Assembly (NCBI GenBank): GCA_020849795.1
Contig: JADZFR010000004.1
Coordinates: 60,339-124,338, forward strand
Direction of reading: 5' to 3'
Source of the DNA: Planctomycetota bacterium
GTDB taxonomy: Bacteria; Planctomycetota; UBA8742; UBA2392
DNA: 64,000 nt
Of this stretch, positions 23,661 to 32,385 are shown in pieces. The number at the start of each line of letters is the position of its first letter. Positions within the stretch are counted from its first letter, which is position 1. The position numbers were made by a program, and so were the translations under genes. The notes beneath the pieces were generated by a model. It was not told the DNA's origin. It was given only the letters and a program-made list of their open reading frames with translations, and ran no database searches.

Positions 23661-24743
23661 TCACTCAACGCACTCGGCATCAAATACAATGCTTAGCCTG
23701 TGCTCTCGAACTATCCAGACCTCATAATAGGGCTCGCCAGTATCCGAATCTGTAGTCAATCCGACGATTGCGAAGACACTCAGCTTATAGAGGTATCCGA
23801 CGGGCGTGACCTTAAGTTTGCATGGTTCTTCGCACTTCCAACCAAACCTATCTTGTAGTTCGCTAGTCACCTGACTTTCAATTGCGCCGTTCTTTTCATT
23901 TGCTGACAGTTCGTCCTCAGCGTCGACAGCAGCAACCGCCGCCCGGGCAGCTGCGTTTGCATCCTGCTCGTCTTCCCACTCTGACGACAGTGCCTTCTCA
24001 ATCCGCCACGTATCCAAGGTGTGCCGCCACTTGCCGCCACATTTGAGTTTGCGCGGGTTCCTCGCGGGTTCCTCGTGACGACCCTTCAATTCGTCAAAGC
24101 CTTCCCTACTTCCACCAAAAACACGGATTCTGCCGCCTTCATGAACCGTTTCCGCCTCCGTGCGGGCCTGCGCAGGCTCCTTTCCCGGCGGAATTCCAGT
24201 ATCGGCATCTTTCCCCTGGTCCTCCTTTTTGTCTTGTTCGTTCTTGCCGTCGGGCTGTATGGGAACGGGCTGAACTTGCAGCCCCACTCTCGGGGTCATC
24301 TCTAGTCGATAGTGCTGCGTCGGCCTTGGCGTTAGCATGTTTTGCAGCGGATTGGGTTGTTTGGCCGCGACTCGCGAAGGCGACGCCGTTTGCGGCACAC
24401 GAGCGATGCCCGTTACGTGCGTCAAGTCACCGATGCTGAACGGATCGGGGCTTGCTTGCGGTCGTCTAATCCGCGCTCTCATCGAATCGTCCGTATGGGC
24501 GGCGGCGGACTCACTGATTCGCGGCTGCGTGAATACGCGGCCATCGTCCAGTCCGCTGCGGGCCATCTCTCTTTCAAGGCTTTGCAGCATTGTTCTGGAT
24601 ATCACGTTCGCTGGCAGCTTGACCGTAGCTTCCTGGCCGTAGGGCACGACCACTACTGAGTCGTCGAGTGCCTTTGCCGCCCTTGCCAAAACCGAATCTC
24701 CGCAGCCGGGGCAGTCCGCTTCGCCACTTATTGCATTGTCCAT
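23661..24743 (-). CDS. hypothetical protein, 360 aa, between capsid-like and PDZ genes
   Basis: From ATG 24743, 44 bp after the capsid-like gene stop. The N-terminus has a CPGC pair (ISGEADCPGCGDSVLARAA) and a short globular stretch (VPYGQEATVKLPANVIS). A long Pro/Gln/Lys/Glu-rich low-complexity middle follows (about residues 90-220). The C-terminal domain contains CGGKW and CEEPCKL cysteines and ends in a beta-rich segment (LYKLSVFAIVGLTT). No signal peptide. Not recognised. Placement suggests a protein that works with the capsid-like product, such as a cargo or scaffold, but no known encapsulin targeting peptide is seen. Confidence 0.5.
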   Translation of the reverse strand: MDNAISGEADCPGCGDSVLARAAKALDDSVVVVPYGQEATVKLPANVISRTMLQSLEREMARSGLDDGRVFTQPRISESAAAHTDDSMRARIRRPQASPDPFSIGDLTHVTGIARVPQTASPSRVAAKQPNPLQNMLTPRPTQHYRLEMTPRVGLQVQPVPIQPDGKNEQDKKEDQGKDADTGIPPGKEPAQARTEAETVHEGGRIRVFGGSREGFDELKGRHEEPARNPRKLKCGGKWRHTLDTWRIEKALSSEWEDEQDANAAARAAVAAVDAEDELSANEKNGAIESQVTSELQDRFGWKCEEPCKLKVTPVGYLYKLSVFAIVGLTTDSDTGEPYYEVWIVREHRLSIVFDAECVE

Positions 24744-24787
24744 GGCTTGCTCCGGCTTCGCGGGCGCGGCAAGCCGCGCCACTACGA

Positions 24788-25831
24788 TCAGGTGGTGGGC
24801 AGGTCGGCTACGAGGTTGAAGCCTTTCAGTATGCTCAACGAGCCTTGCGATCCCATCGCGATCCCCGTCGGCCAGCTTGCCCAAGTGTCCACTGTCGGCA
24901 GTGTCGGTACAGTTACTGCCCCCTCGGCTGTGCCGATGAACGGCACGCTCGGTATATCCAGCGTGACCAACGCCTCGCCCGTTCCCGACACACCGTTTGA
25001 CTCGCGCTTCACGAACCAGCCATGTTCCAGTTTCTTCGGCACAAGACCCGTAATGCCGCGATAATGCCCCGGCCCGCCGTCGTCGCCCAGCACCATGAAG
25101 TAGATGATACCCGTTTCGCCCGCTTGATCGTCAATCAAATCGTTGATGTACCACGGCGTGCCGTTGAACGCCGTAATTGGTGCTGTTATCTGCCCGTGAA
25201 TCGGGTCCGACCAGGTGTCCATCACTTCCTTCGGCTCGCCGCCGCCGGCACCGAAGTACAGGCTGCGGAACGTGCGAAGGGCGCGCGAGTTCGACATGAT
25301 CGCGTTGGGTCGCCCCTGGTTGCTTTCAATCAGGTGATATGCCTGATCGACCGCCGCGAAAGTCAGTGCCGCGCCCGCCATGTTGATGGTCTTGCCCGCG
25401 CCCACCATATCCTGCAAGCCGGGAAACTGGCTGATGCCGCCGGTGGCCTCACCCAAACGCCGGAAATAGCCGTACAGGAGGCGTATCTTGGCCAGTTCCC
25501 AGTAGACCTGCTTCAGAAGTTCGGGGTCCTGGATGCGGTCCAGATCAGCCATGCATATCTGGTACCGCGTCATCAGCGTGACCAACTCGAAGACAACTTC
25601 GCTGTCCGGCTGGTCCGTGTGCTCGGTTACTTCTGTCGAGCAGCCGGTCAGGACGCTGGCAAGATTGTCCTTGTCAATGCGGTTCGTGCGCGGAAAAGCT
25701 ACGCGAGTGCCCGCGATGCCATGCCATATCCAGCGCCTGGGGATCTGAAGCTTGTGCGGGAAGTTCTCGACCAGCCAGCTTTGGCGCAGCAACTGCATGA
25801 AGCGTTCGACGTTGGCGACGGGCATGGACAT
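24788..25831 (-). CDS. HK97-fold phage major-capsid-like protein (orphan; possible encapsulin-type shell)
   Basis: 347 aa. The sequence follows HK97-fold major capsid proteins. An N-arm is followed by an E-loop/P-domain-like segment (DSEVVFELVTLMTRYQICMA). Then come a helical spine (LLKQVYWELAKIRLLYGYFR) and the linker TGGISQFPGLQDMVGAGKTI. An A-domain follows with SNSRALRTFRSL and TAFNGTPWYINDLI, and the closing strands YFMVLGDDG and HGWFVKRES are typical of these coats. No terminase, portal, protease or tail gene is nearby, so this is not an intact prophage. GC is visibly lower than in flanking genes. Assignment is by sequence pattern, not alignment. Confidence 0.65.
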   Translation of the reverse strand: MSMPVANVERFMQLLRQSWLVENFPHKLQIPRRWIWHGIAGTRVAFPRTNRIDKDNLASVLTGCSTEVTEHTDQPDSEVVFELVTLMTRYQICMADLDRIQDPELLKQVYWELAKIRLLYGYFRRLGEATGGISQFPGLQDMVGAGKTINMAGAALTFAAVDQAYHLIESNQGRPNAIMSNSRALRTFRSLYFGAGGGEPKEVMDTWSDPIHGQITAPITAFNGTPWYINDLIDDQAGETGIIYFMVLGDDGGPGHYRGITGLVPKKLEHGWFVKRESNGVSGTGEALVTLDIPSVPFIGTAEGAVTVPTLPTVDTWASWPTGIAMGSQGSLSILKGFNLVADLPTT

Positions 25832-26081
25832 CTTTCAAGCGCAAGATGGAGTCACACAATACCCCAAGAATGTCACAGTTACGCCCCCCCCTGTAATGCC
25901 TTTGTCATGCCGCGTCGAATGTACAGTACAGTTAGGTGAGCGAGACAGGCGCGTGCACAAAGAGACTTTGGCAGGCGGGTGCAGCGAGGTCGCTCCAACG
26001 GTTCGTGAAATGACGCCGCACCGCGGTGGCCCCACCGGAATTCTGCGCCAACGTGTATAGGAAAGCATGTAGACTGTGGCG

Positions 26082-27374
26082 ATGCGTTTATGGCTGTCCT
26101 GCGCTGCCGTCTTGCTGCTGCCATTTCCCCGGGTGCAACCGGGCTGCGTTGCGCAGGACAGCTCCGTGTTCACGCTGGTCAGCGCTGACGGCAAGCCGAT
26201 CCGCGACATTGCCGCCCGCAGCGTTGCCGCCGACGGTATCTACTTTGTGCGCGGCAAGGGCGAGGCGCAGTCGCTGTGGTGGGTCGGCAAAGACGGCGCT
26301 AAGCCGGTGACACTGGCCGACGGCAAGACCGTTTCGAAAGACTTCGAACTGTGGGACTTCCACGCCGCAGACACGCGGTACTGGCCGGGCCAGGCGCTGC
26401 CGGGCGCATGGATCAACCTGCGTACCGCCCTGGGCGAGTCGGTGTACAGCTTGTCGGGCGGCATCGCCAAGCCGGTGCGGCTGCCCGATGGCTCCGCGCT
26501 CAAAGACGTGCGTTCGAAAGGCGCGAGCGAGTTCACGTGCGCGGTACTGCTGAAAGACGCAAACCATGAAGCCAGTGTGTATCGCCTCAAGGGCGACAGT
26601 GCCTATCCGGTAGGCCTGGACGCCAAGTATCGGCGCGGCGCGACCAAGCTGGTCGTCGCCGGCGAGTGCGTGGTGCTGCACACCCACGAGATTCGCGCGA
26701 AAGACACCGACACCCGCCGCGTGCTGGTCGCGCGCAAAGACGCGTTCGCGCCCGTCATCGACAGCGCCGGCGCGCCGGTGCGCTTTGAGCCCGCCGCCAT
26801 GGATGCCAGCATGCGCTATCCGGTGATTCAGCTTGAGGGTGACCGGCTTTGCGTCTTCGGCGATACCGACAAGGTCGTAAGCCTGCCGCCGGGCACCCAG
26901 GCGCGGCAAGCGGTGCTGCGCGAGGGCGTGCTGTACGTTGACCTGCAACTCAGCGCCGCGCGCCGCCGCATCATGCGGCTTGAGGGCGACGAGTTTGTTG
27001 AGGTCAGAGAGGAAGGAACCGCCAAGCGCGCCGAGATCAGCGAATCGCTGTTCATCGGCGAGCGCATGCTGTCGTGCGGGAAAGGCAAGTGCTGGGAGAC
27101 GCTGCCCGATGGCAAGCGGCGCGAGTTTGACCTGGGTGAAGAGTCAGGCCCGTGGCTTCAATACGCCGCGATGGGCGAGATCAGCGTGATCGTGGGTTTT
27201 CTATACATGGAGCCCGTGGTGCTGGAACTGAAAGGCGACGCACTGGCGCAACTTGACGTGCCGCTTGAGCCCGGCGCGAAGCAACTGCTGTGCGCCGTCA
27301 GCGCTGAAGCCGTCTACGTGATGCAATCCGCGGACAAAGAAAACTGGTGGATGCTGCGCCGGCCGCTGCCTTAG
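26082..27374 (+). CDS. exported protein of unknown function, beta-propeller-like repeats
   Basis: 430 aa from ATG 26082. Signal peptide with a possible lipoprotein-like end (LWLSCAAVLLLPFPRVQPGC). The mature part is a series of about 45-residue beta-rich units with recurring Gly-Asp-Ser turns and Tyr/Phe strands (SVYRLKGDSAYPV, SLWWVGKDGAKPV, VVLELKGDALAQLDV). The pattern suggests a propeller such as WD40/YVTN types, but no signature is decisive. Probably periplasmic or surface-bound. Its 3' end overlaps the FecR-domain gene on the other strand by 4 bp. Confidence 0.6.
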   Translation: MRLWLSCAAVLLLPFPRVQPGCVAQDSSVFTLVSADGKPIRDIAARSVAADGIYFVRGKGEAQSLWWVGKDGAKPVTLADGKTVSKDFELWDFHAADTRYWPGQALPGAWINLRTALGESVYSLSGGIAKPVRLPDGSALKDVRSKGASEFTCAVLLKDANHEASVYRLKGDSAYPVGLDAKYRRGATKLVVAGECVVLHTHEIRAKDTDTRRVLVARKDAFAPVIDSAGAPVRFEPAAMDASMRYPVIQLEGDRLCVFGDTDKVVSLPPGTQARQAVLREGVLYVDLQLSAARRRIMRLEGDEFVEVREEGTAKRAEISESLFIGERMLSCGKGKCWETLPDGKRREFDLGEESGPWLQYAAMGEISVIVGFLYMEPVVLELKGDALAQLDVPLEPGAKQLLCAVSAEAVYVMQSADKENWWMLRRPLP

Positions 27375-28876
27375 CCCGGGCGGCGGTTGAACTCAACCCA
27401 GTCAATCTCGATCAACTGCGGGTCGCCGTCTTCGCCGTGAATCTGGAAGCGCCGGATGTCGGTGCCGACCGGCAGGTCGCCCGACTTTTGCAGCGTGCGG
27501 AAGAACTCGCCCAGCGGAATCTCGATTTCGTGCCACTCCCCGCCGCGCACGGCCTTTTGCAGGCAGCGGTAATTTTCGTCGGCCCCAAGCTGGATGACCA
27601 GGTCACAGGTTGTCTGAATCCGGAAGCGCACACGCACACTGGCGCCCTGCTGGGTTGTGTACTTCTCGCGCAAGTAGAAGGCCACGCCGCGGTCTTTTTC
27701 GCCGGGGCCGGTCAGCACGCCGTCTTTGATCTCGCCGCCCCACAACTCGCCCGGGGCATCCGCCAGGTCTTCGCGCAGCAGCCTGCGCACGGGGACATCG
27801 CGCAGAAACTTGTATTCGCCGCTGACGTCCGCCCAAGTGGTGCTGCGGCTGCGATTGAAGCCCTCTTTGCCCAGCCGCGAGCGCAAGCTTGCAAACAGTT
27901 CGTGCTCGCCGCTGGTGGCTTTGCCCTCAATCAGGTGCAGGTCGAGCTCGCGCAGGCGCTCTTCGACCACGGCAATCCCTGCCAGTTGCATCGCCAGCTC
28001 GCCCGCCGAGATGTTCAGCCGCGCGGTATCGGCATAGAATGCGCCATCGTGCAGCTCGACGCCCAGTTGCGCGTCCTTTTCAGTCAACGTGACTTCGCCA
28101 TCCAGGCGCAGCAGCGTGCCGTCGGTCAGGGTGACGTCTACCCAGCCGCTGACCTGCAGCCGGTCGCCGCTCAGGATCTCGAAACCGGGCTCGGCTTTTC
28201 GCTTCTCGAATGCGCCGGCGCGGGTGACGCGCAGCCCGTCTTTGCGCGAAGCCTTGAACTCGCGGGCGACGACGGCGGTTTTCACGGCCTCTGTCGGGCC
28301 GGGTTCGGGCTTGGCCGGTTGGGGCGTTTCGACGTCTTCACGTTTCGGCTCAGCGCCCGGAATGACCGGCGGCGGCTGTTCCGGGTCAGGGAATGCGCCT
28401 GGCGGGTCGGTGTATCCCGGCGGCAGGTCTTTTCCCGGCTGGCCCTTGTCGGGCGTCGGCAGTTGGGTGCCCGTGCCGTCGCCTTTGGGCGCGGGTTTGG
28501 GGCTTGGCGTCGGCGACTGCTTTTCCGGTGTCGGAGTGTGGTCTGGTTTCGGGGCCGGCTTGGGTGCCGGGCGTGGCTGCGACGGTGTCGTGGGCTCCGC
28601 CACCGTGCGGTCGCGGACTTCGTGCAGGGGACGCCCTTTCGGACCGCTCCAGAACGAGACGATCGCCCACACCGCCAGCCCGGCCAGCAGCAGCACCGAA
28701 GCGGCAGCCGCCAGCGGCCGCCACCACGGGGTGCGGCGCGGCGGCGGAATCACGCGTCGCGGCTGGCTGTAGATGCGGCGCAACACGGCGTCGGACAGGT
28801 CTGTGGGCGGGCCCAGTTCCTCGCGCAGGCGGGATTCGAGGTAGCGCTCGTGCAATTGTTCGCGCTCTTCGCTCAT
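27371..28876 (-). CDS. FecR-domain transmembrane protein with Pro/Lys-rich linker
   Basis: 501 aa. A cytoplasmic N-terminus (about 60 residues) precedes a membrane segment (PLAAAASVLLLAGLAVWAIV). A roughly 110-residue Pro/Lys/Thr linker follows, able to span the periplasm as in TonB, and then a FecR domain at about 215-330 (SGDRLQVSGWVDVTLTDGTLLRLDGEV). The C-terminal 150 residues are beta-rich like a carbohydrate-binding or concanavalin-like module (YLREKYTTQQGASVRVRF). ATG overlaps the sigma gene's TGA by 4 bp, so the pair is translationally coupled. It probably senses an envelope or glycan signal and controls that sigma factor. Confidence 0.75.
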   Translation of the reverse strand: MSEEREQLHERYLESRLREELGPPTDLSDAVLRRIYSQPRRVIPPPRRTPWWRPLAAAASVLLLAGLAVWAIVSFWSGPKGRPLHEVRDRTVAEPTTPSQPRPAPKPAPKPDHTPTPEKQSPTPSPKPAPKGDGTGTQLPTPDKGQPGKDLPPGYTDPPGAFPDPEQPPPVIPGAEPKREDVETPQPAKPEPGPTEAVKTAVVAREFKASRKDGLRVTRAGAFEKRKAEPGFEILSGDRLQVSGWVDVTLTDGTLLRLDGEVTLTEKDAQLGVELHDGAFYADTARLNISAGELAMQLAGIAVVEERLRELDLHLIEGKATSGEHELFASLRSRLGKEGFNRSRSTTWADVSGEYKFLRDVPVRRLLREDLADAPGELWGGEIKDGVLTGPGEKDRGVAFYLREKYTTQQGASVRVRFRIQTTCDLVIQLGADENYRCLQKAVRGGEWHEIEIPLGEFFRTLQKSGDLPVGTDIRRFQIHGEDGDPQLIEIDWVEFNRRPG

Positions 28877-29394
28877 AGGTCGTACGTGTCCTGCTTGCCC
28901 ACCTGTCGCGTGATGCACTCTTTCAGCTTTTCTTTGGCGCGGCGAATCAGTGTCTTCGCGCCTTCGGGGTCGAGCCCGGTCGCAAAGCTGATCTGCTCGC
29001 GGCTGGCGTTGTCGCCATAGCGCATTTTCAGGGCCAGGCGCGCCCGGTCGGTCAGTTGACCCAGGCAGTTTTGCAGCGCGCGCTGGTATCCCTCGCCAAA
29101 ATCGCCGCCCTCTTCTTCATGCCAGGCTGATTCCAGCACGTCGTCGCCGGGCAATGCCACCTCGCGCTTATGCTTGCGCAACCACATGAAATAGAAATTG
29201 CGGGCGGTGGTGCGCAGGTAGGCTGAAGTGCTCTTCGGCTCGATGTCGCTGAATTCGGCGTGGATGGCCGCCACGAAGGTGTCCTGCGCGAGGTCCTGGG
29301 CCAGCGCCTCTTCGGCGCCGAGAAAACGCAGGTACCTCAGCAGGCTTTCCTGGTGGCGTTTCACCAGTGACTCGATTTCAGCGGCGCTGCGCAT
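28873..29394 (-). CDS. ECF-like RNA polymerase sigma factor
   Basis: 173 aa. Region 2 shows AQDLAQDTFVAAIHAEF and AYLRTTARNFYFMWLRKHKR. Region 4 shows LTDRARLALKMRYGD and an HTH SREQISFATGLDPEGAKTLI followed by RRAKEKLKECI. ATG 29394 has a GGGGT ribosome site; an upstream ATG (29415) has none. It is paired with the FecR-domain gene by a 4-bp overlap, the usual layout for an envelope-stress or uptake switch. No zinc anti-sigma motif was seen in the partner. Confidence 0.86.
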   Translation of the reverse strand: MRSAAEIESLVKRHQESLLRYLRFLGAEEALAQDLAQDTFVAAIHAEFSDIEPKSTSAYLRTTARNFYFMWLRKHKREVALPGDDVLESAWHEEEGGDFGEGYQRALQNCLGQLTDRARLALKMRYGDNASREQISFATGLDPEGAKTLIRRAKEKLKECITRQVGKQDTYDL

Positions 29395-29489
29395 CCGCTT
29401 ACCCCGAAGATGCAATTAACCCCGGCGAGGGGTCAGAATTCCTATGAAAGCACATTCTCTACCCGCGGCTGTCATGGCACAAGCAAACT

Positions 29490-30203
29490 CTACCCCACCC
29501 GCGCGGTTACTACCCAGCCGAATTCGGGGTGCTCGACCTCAATTTCTGTAAACCCTGCGCTGGCAAGCATTAGGCGCATTTCATCGGGCGTGTAACTTTG
29601 CAGGTGCAGCACCTCTTCTTCGAGTTGCACGACGCGGCCGGAGATCTTCAGTTCGTACTGGTTGTAAAAGGTCTCTACCCGGGTCCGCGCATCATACTCG
29701 GTGCGGCTTATCAGCCGAATCTGCCGTTTGCCCTCGGTGACCGTGCGCGGATTGGCGCCGGGGATGTGGTCGGCGCCATGGGGAATCTCGAATTCAATGT
29801 AGACCGCGGCACCGTGGCCCAGATGCGCCCGAAGCCGATGCAGACCTTGTTGCGCTGCGGCCTTTCCGAGCAGGCAGAATGAAGACGAGGGTATGAAAGC
29901 CGCGGCGTAGACTTTGCCCAGGTCCAGCGCTTCCAGCGTCTGCTGCGACAGGCCCGCGTACAGACCCCTGGCATCGAGTTTGCGGCGGCAGGCTTTGAGC
30001 ATGGGCTCGCTGGGGTCGGCGCCATCCAAGACGATGCCGGCCTCTGCCAGCGGTACCAGAAAGCGGCCCGAGCCGCACATGGGCTCAAGCACGGGCCCCT
30101 TGGCCGCTTGCAGGTGGCGGCGGTACCAGGCGAGCGCGAGCTCGGGCGCTTGCGGCTTGTCGAGGTCGTAGAACTGGGTACACAGCTCGCCGTAGCTCTG
30201 CAT
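29490..30203 (-). CDS. class I SAM-dependent methyltransferase
   Basis: 237 aa. SAM-binding motif I is VLEPMCGSGRFLVPLAEAG at about residues 38-56, with the acidic motif II residue in LDGADPSEPML. The remainder (FIPSSSFCLLG, YIEFEIPHGADH) fits the small-molecule methyltransferase group. Substrate is unknown. ATG 30203 lies 5 bp after the stop of the upstream 155-aa gene, so they form an operon. The long in-frame extension upstream is a shadow of that gene. Confidence 0.82.
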   Translation of the reverse strand: MQSYGELCTQFYDLDKPQAPELALAWYRRHLQAAKGPVLEPMCGSGRFLVPLAEAGIVLDGADPSEPMLKACRRKLDARGLYAGLSQQTLEALDLGKVYAAAFIPSSSFCLLGKAAAQQGLHRLRAHLGHGAAVYIEFEIPHGADHIPGANPRTVTEGKRQIRLISRTEYDARTRVETFYNQYELKISGRVVQLEEEVLHLQSYTPDEMRLMLASAGFTEIEVEHPEFGWVVTARVG

Positions 30204-30208
30204 AGGCG

Positions 30209-30676
30209 TTACTTGATTTCGAGTGCGGGGTAGTCCTTGAAGAACTCGAGAAATGCGGGCAGCTCTTCTTTGGAAGGGCGAATCGACGTGGCACCCATCT
30301 CGAAGCCCTTCTCTTTCTTCGACAGCACGACGCTGCGCCGGATGAAGCCGGTAAAAATGCGCACGCGCTTGAAGTCCGACATGTGCTCGACAATCGGGCC
30401 GGACACCTGCGCGCTCCACTTGCGCATTTGCTCTTCCAATTGCTCGGGTGTTGTTGCCGAGTCCGCGAGCAGGGCCATGATTGCCTCGACCGGTTTGCGC
30501 CCACCGATTTTGTAGTCGGTTTCGGTGACAGTCCGGCCGGTGCCGCCGATGGCGCTGTGCGGAAAAATGAACAGCGAATGGCGCGTGATCAAGGCCGTGG
30601 CGTCGCCGACCCCAGATTGAAACACCCACGTCGTTTTGCGCGCGGCTGCGTAGTCTTTGCCCGGTTGCACTGCCAT
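30209..30676 (-). CDS. hypothetical protein, 155 aa
   Basis: A strong GGAGG ribosome site precedes ATG 30676. Mixed alpha/beta soluble protein (TTWVFQSGVGDATALITRHS, KRVRIFTGFIRRSVVLSKK) with no signal peptide or membrane segment. Not recognised. It is first of a two-gene unit with the methyltransferase 5 bp downstream, suggesting a shared pathway. Confidence 0.6.
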   Translation of the reverse strand: MAVQPGKDYAAARKTTWVFQSGVGDATALITRHSLFIFPHSAIGGTGRTVTETDYKIGGRKPVEAIMALLADSATTPEQLEEQMRKWSAQVSGPIVEHMSDFKRVRIFTGFIRRSVVLSKKEKGFEMGATSIRPSKEELPAFLEFFKDYPALEIK

Positions 30677-30752
30677 GGTGAGCCTCCGGCGGCCTTAAGC
30701 GGAGCGGTTGCCCGAAACTGTGTGCTGCTTCGAACGCTTGCAGAGATCCTGG

Positions 30753-30825
30753 CGCGCCCGGCAGGAATCGAACCTGCGACCGGCTGCTTAGAAGGCAGCT
30801 GCTCTATCCACTGAGCTACGGGCGC
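30753..30825 (-). tRNA. tRNA-Arg (anticodon TCT)
   Basis: 73-nt cloverleaf on the minus strand. The acceptor is GCGCCCG with CGGGCGC, the D arm is AGCTCAGTGGATAGAGC, and the anticodon stem-loop is GCTGC-CTTCTAA-GCAGC reading TCT. The T arm is GCAGG-TTCGATT-CCTGC. The 3' CCA is not encoded. Confidence 0.97.
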
Positions 30826-30882
30826 GCGTCGGGTGAACGTCAGGCCTGCGCTTGTACCAGTCTGCCCTTTGCACTTGACGTG

Positions 30883-31776
30883 TCAACTGGCAGGACGCTG
30901 GATGCTGACCTTGCCGTCGCGATACTCCAGCGCCGCGCGGGCCATGTCGTCTTTCGTCGCTGCCATGCCGTACCCGGCGGCGCTGACGGCAATGAAGCCC
31001 GCGACGTATGGCGCCGGGATCGTCGCGACTTCGGCTTCGCAGGCCTGCTGCGGGTGTTCGCCGGCTGCAATGCGCAGATAGACGCGCATGCTTGCCAGGC
31101 GGCGGATAATCTCTTCGCCGTCGCCGGTGGCGCACACCGCGCCGTGTTCACCGCACATGGTGCCTGCGCCAAAGATCGGCGAATCCCCGACCCGGCCCGG
31201 CAGCATCATGCTGGTCCCGCCCGTGCTGCACGAGACGGCAAACGTGCCGTCGGCAGCCCGGGCGACGGCGCCAATCGTGCCGTGCATGCCGCGGCCGCGC
31301 CACTTCTGTTCTGTGGGGCGCAGCTCGCCGGTTTTCAGGCGCTCAAGCGCCTTGGCGTGGCGGTCCTGGGCCTTGGGCGTGGTCATGTCGTGTTCGGGCA
31401 CGCCGCGGTGGCGCGCGAACTGCGTTGCGCCATCGCCGCACAGCATCACGTGGGGGCTGTCGATTACCAACCGCGCCACGCGCACCGGGTTGCGGCACTT
31501 TTCAATGGCTGCCACGCTGCCGATGCGCCCGTCGCTGGTGGCCAGAATCGCGTCCATCTGGATGCTGCCGTCGATGCGCATGTTGGCGCCCGTGCCGGCA
31601 TTGAAGCGCACGTCGTCTTCAAGAATCACAGCGGCTTCGATCACCGCGCGCAGCGCGGCGTCGATTTCGCCGTCAGTCAGGAACTTCAGCGCGTGCTTGC
31701 ACGCGGCCTCGGGGCCATCGGAGTCGCGGTTGGGGGCGCCCGCACCACCATGGGCAAGGATGATCGGAAAGCTCAT
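30883..31776 (-). CDS. isoaspartyl peptidase / plant-type L-asparaginase (Ntn hydrolase)
   Basis: 297 aa. The family start is seen as IILAHGGAGA and NAGTGANMRIDGSIQMDA. The autocleavage/nucleophile site is HGTIGAVAR with Thr 167 as the new N-terminal catalytic residue, and the downstream loop is STGGTSMMLPGRVGDSP. The precursor would be cut before Thr 167 into alpha and beta subunits. It hydrolyses isoaspartyl dipeptides and asparagine. Its ATG overlaps the preceding membrane-protein stop by 4 bp, an odd partner for this enzyme. Confidence 0.88.
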   Translation of the reverse strand: MSFPIILAHGGAGAPNRDSDGPEAACKHALKFLTDGEIDAALRAVIEAAVILEDDVRFNAGTGANMRIDGSIQMDAILATSDGRIGSVAAIEKCRNPVRVARLVIDSPHVMLCGDGATQFARHRGVPEHDMTTPKAQDRHAKALERLKTGELRPTEQKWRGRGMHGTIGAVARAADGTFAVSCSTGGTSMMLPGRVGDSPIFGAGTMCGEHGAVCATGDGEEIIRRLASMRVYLRIAAGEHPQQACEAEVATIPAPYVAGFIAVSAAGYGMAATKDDMARAALEYRDGKVSIQRPAS

Positions 31777-32303
31777 GGTTTATGTTCTTCGCTCAGGAAG
31801 GTGCCGATGACAAGGCCCCACAGCAGGAATGCGACGCCGAACGGCAGCAGCCGCCCCTTCCAGGCATCCGCGGGGGCCCACTCATGATCCTCGGTCATGA
31901 AGCGCAAAGGCGGCTCAACGCTGCCTATGGCGGGACAGGGCTCGACGCGTGTCAGGTGCTCGGCCTGGTCGGCGCGTTTGGCGTCGTTGGTGATGCCGCG
32001 GCCCTGGAACACCACCTGGGTATTGCCCACGGCTTCGGCGATGCCTGACAACACCGGCGGCACCACCCAGATCGCAAGGGCGCCAAACACAGCGCCAAAG
32101 CACAACCCGCGGACGTAGCCCGGACCGGGAAACTTCTCGCCAATGTGTTTCGCGTACATGTAGGTGAGCGAAACGCTGATCGCCACGATCACCAGAAACC
32201 CGGCGGTGTACTGGTTGCGCGGAGAAAGCCACGCCCCGACCCATGCGCCGTAGTTCACGTCCATGGCCCAAAGCACCCCGATCAACACCGCCAGGGCCAG
32301 CAC
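31773..32303 (-). CDS. membrane protein, paralogue of the next upstream gene
   Basis: About 176 aa with four predicted membrane segments (LALAVLIGVLWAMDVNYG, AGFLVIVAISVSLTYMYA, GLCFGAVFGALAIWVVPPVL, PFGVAFLLWGLVIGTFL) and a soluble loop between the third and fourth. It shares architecture and motifs with the gene at 32386-32925 (DVNYGAWVGAWL vs DMNFCGWLGAWL; GRLLPFGVAF vs ARLLPFSLAF). They are therefore tandem duplicates. The GTG start is uncertain. Function unknown. Confidence 0.6.
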   Translation of the reverse strand: MLALAVLIGVLWAMDVNYGAWVGAWLSPRNQYTAGFLVIVAISVSLTYMYAKHIGEKFPGPGYVRGLCFGAVFGALAIWVVPPVLSGIAEAVGNTQVVFQGRGITNDAKRADQAEHLTRVEPCPAIGSVEPPLRFMTEDHEWAPADAWKGRLLPFGVAFLLWGLVIGTFLSEEHKP

Positions 32304-32385
32304 AGCGAACAGGAAAATGCGTGGTAGCGGCAGTCGGCACCTCGCGCAGAGATGCCTCAGTATACCTGATTGCGGGCCAAGTTGC

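Noticed and set aside
23084..25831. Complete prophage
   Set aside because: Only one capsid-like gene; no integrase, terminase, portal, tail or lysis gene, and flanking genes are ordinary chromosomal ones.
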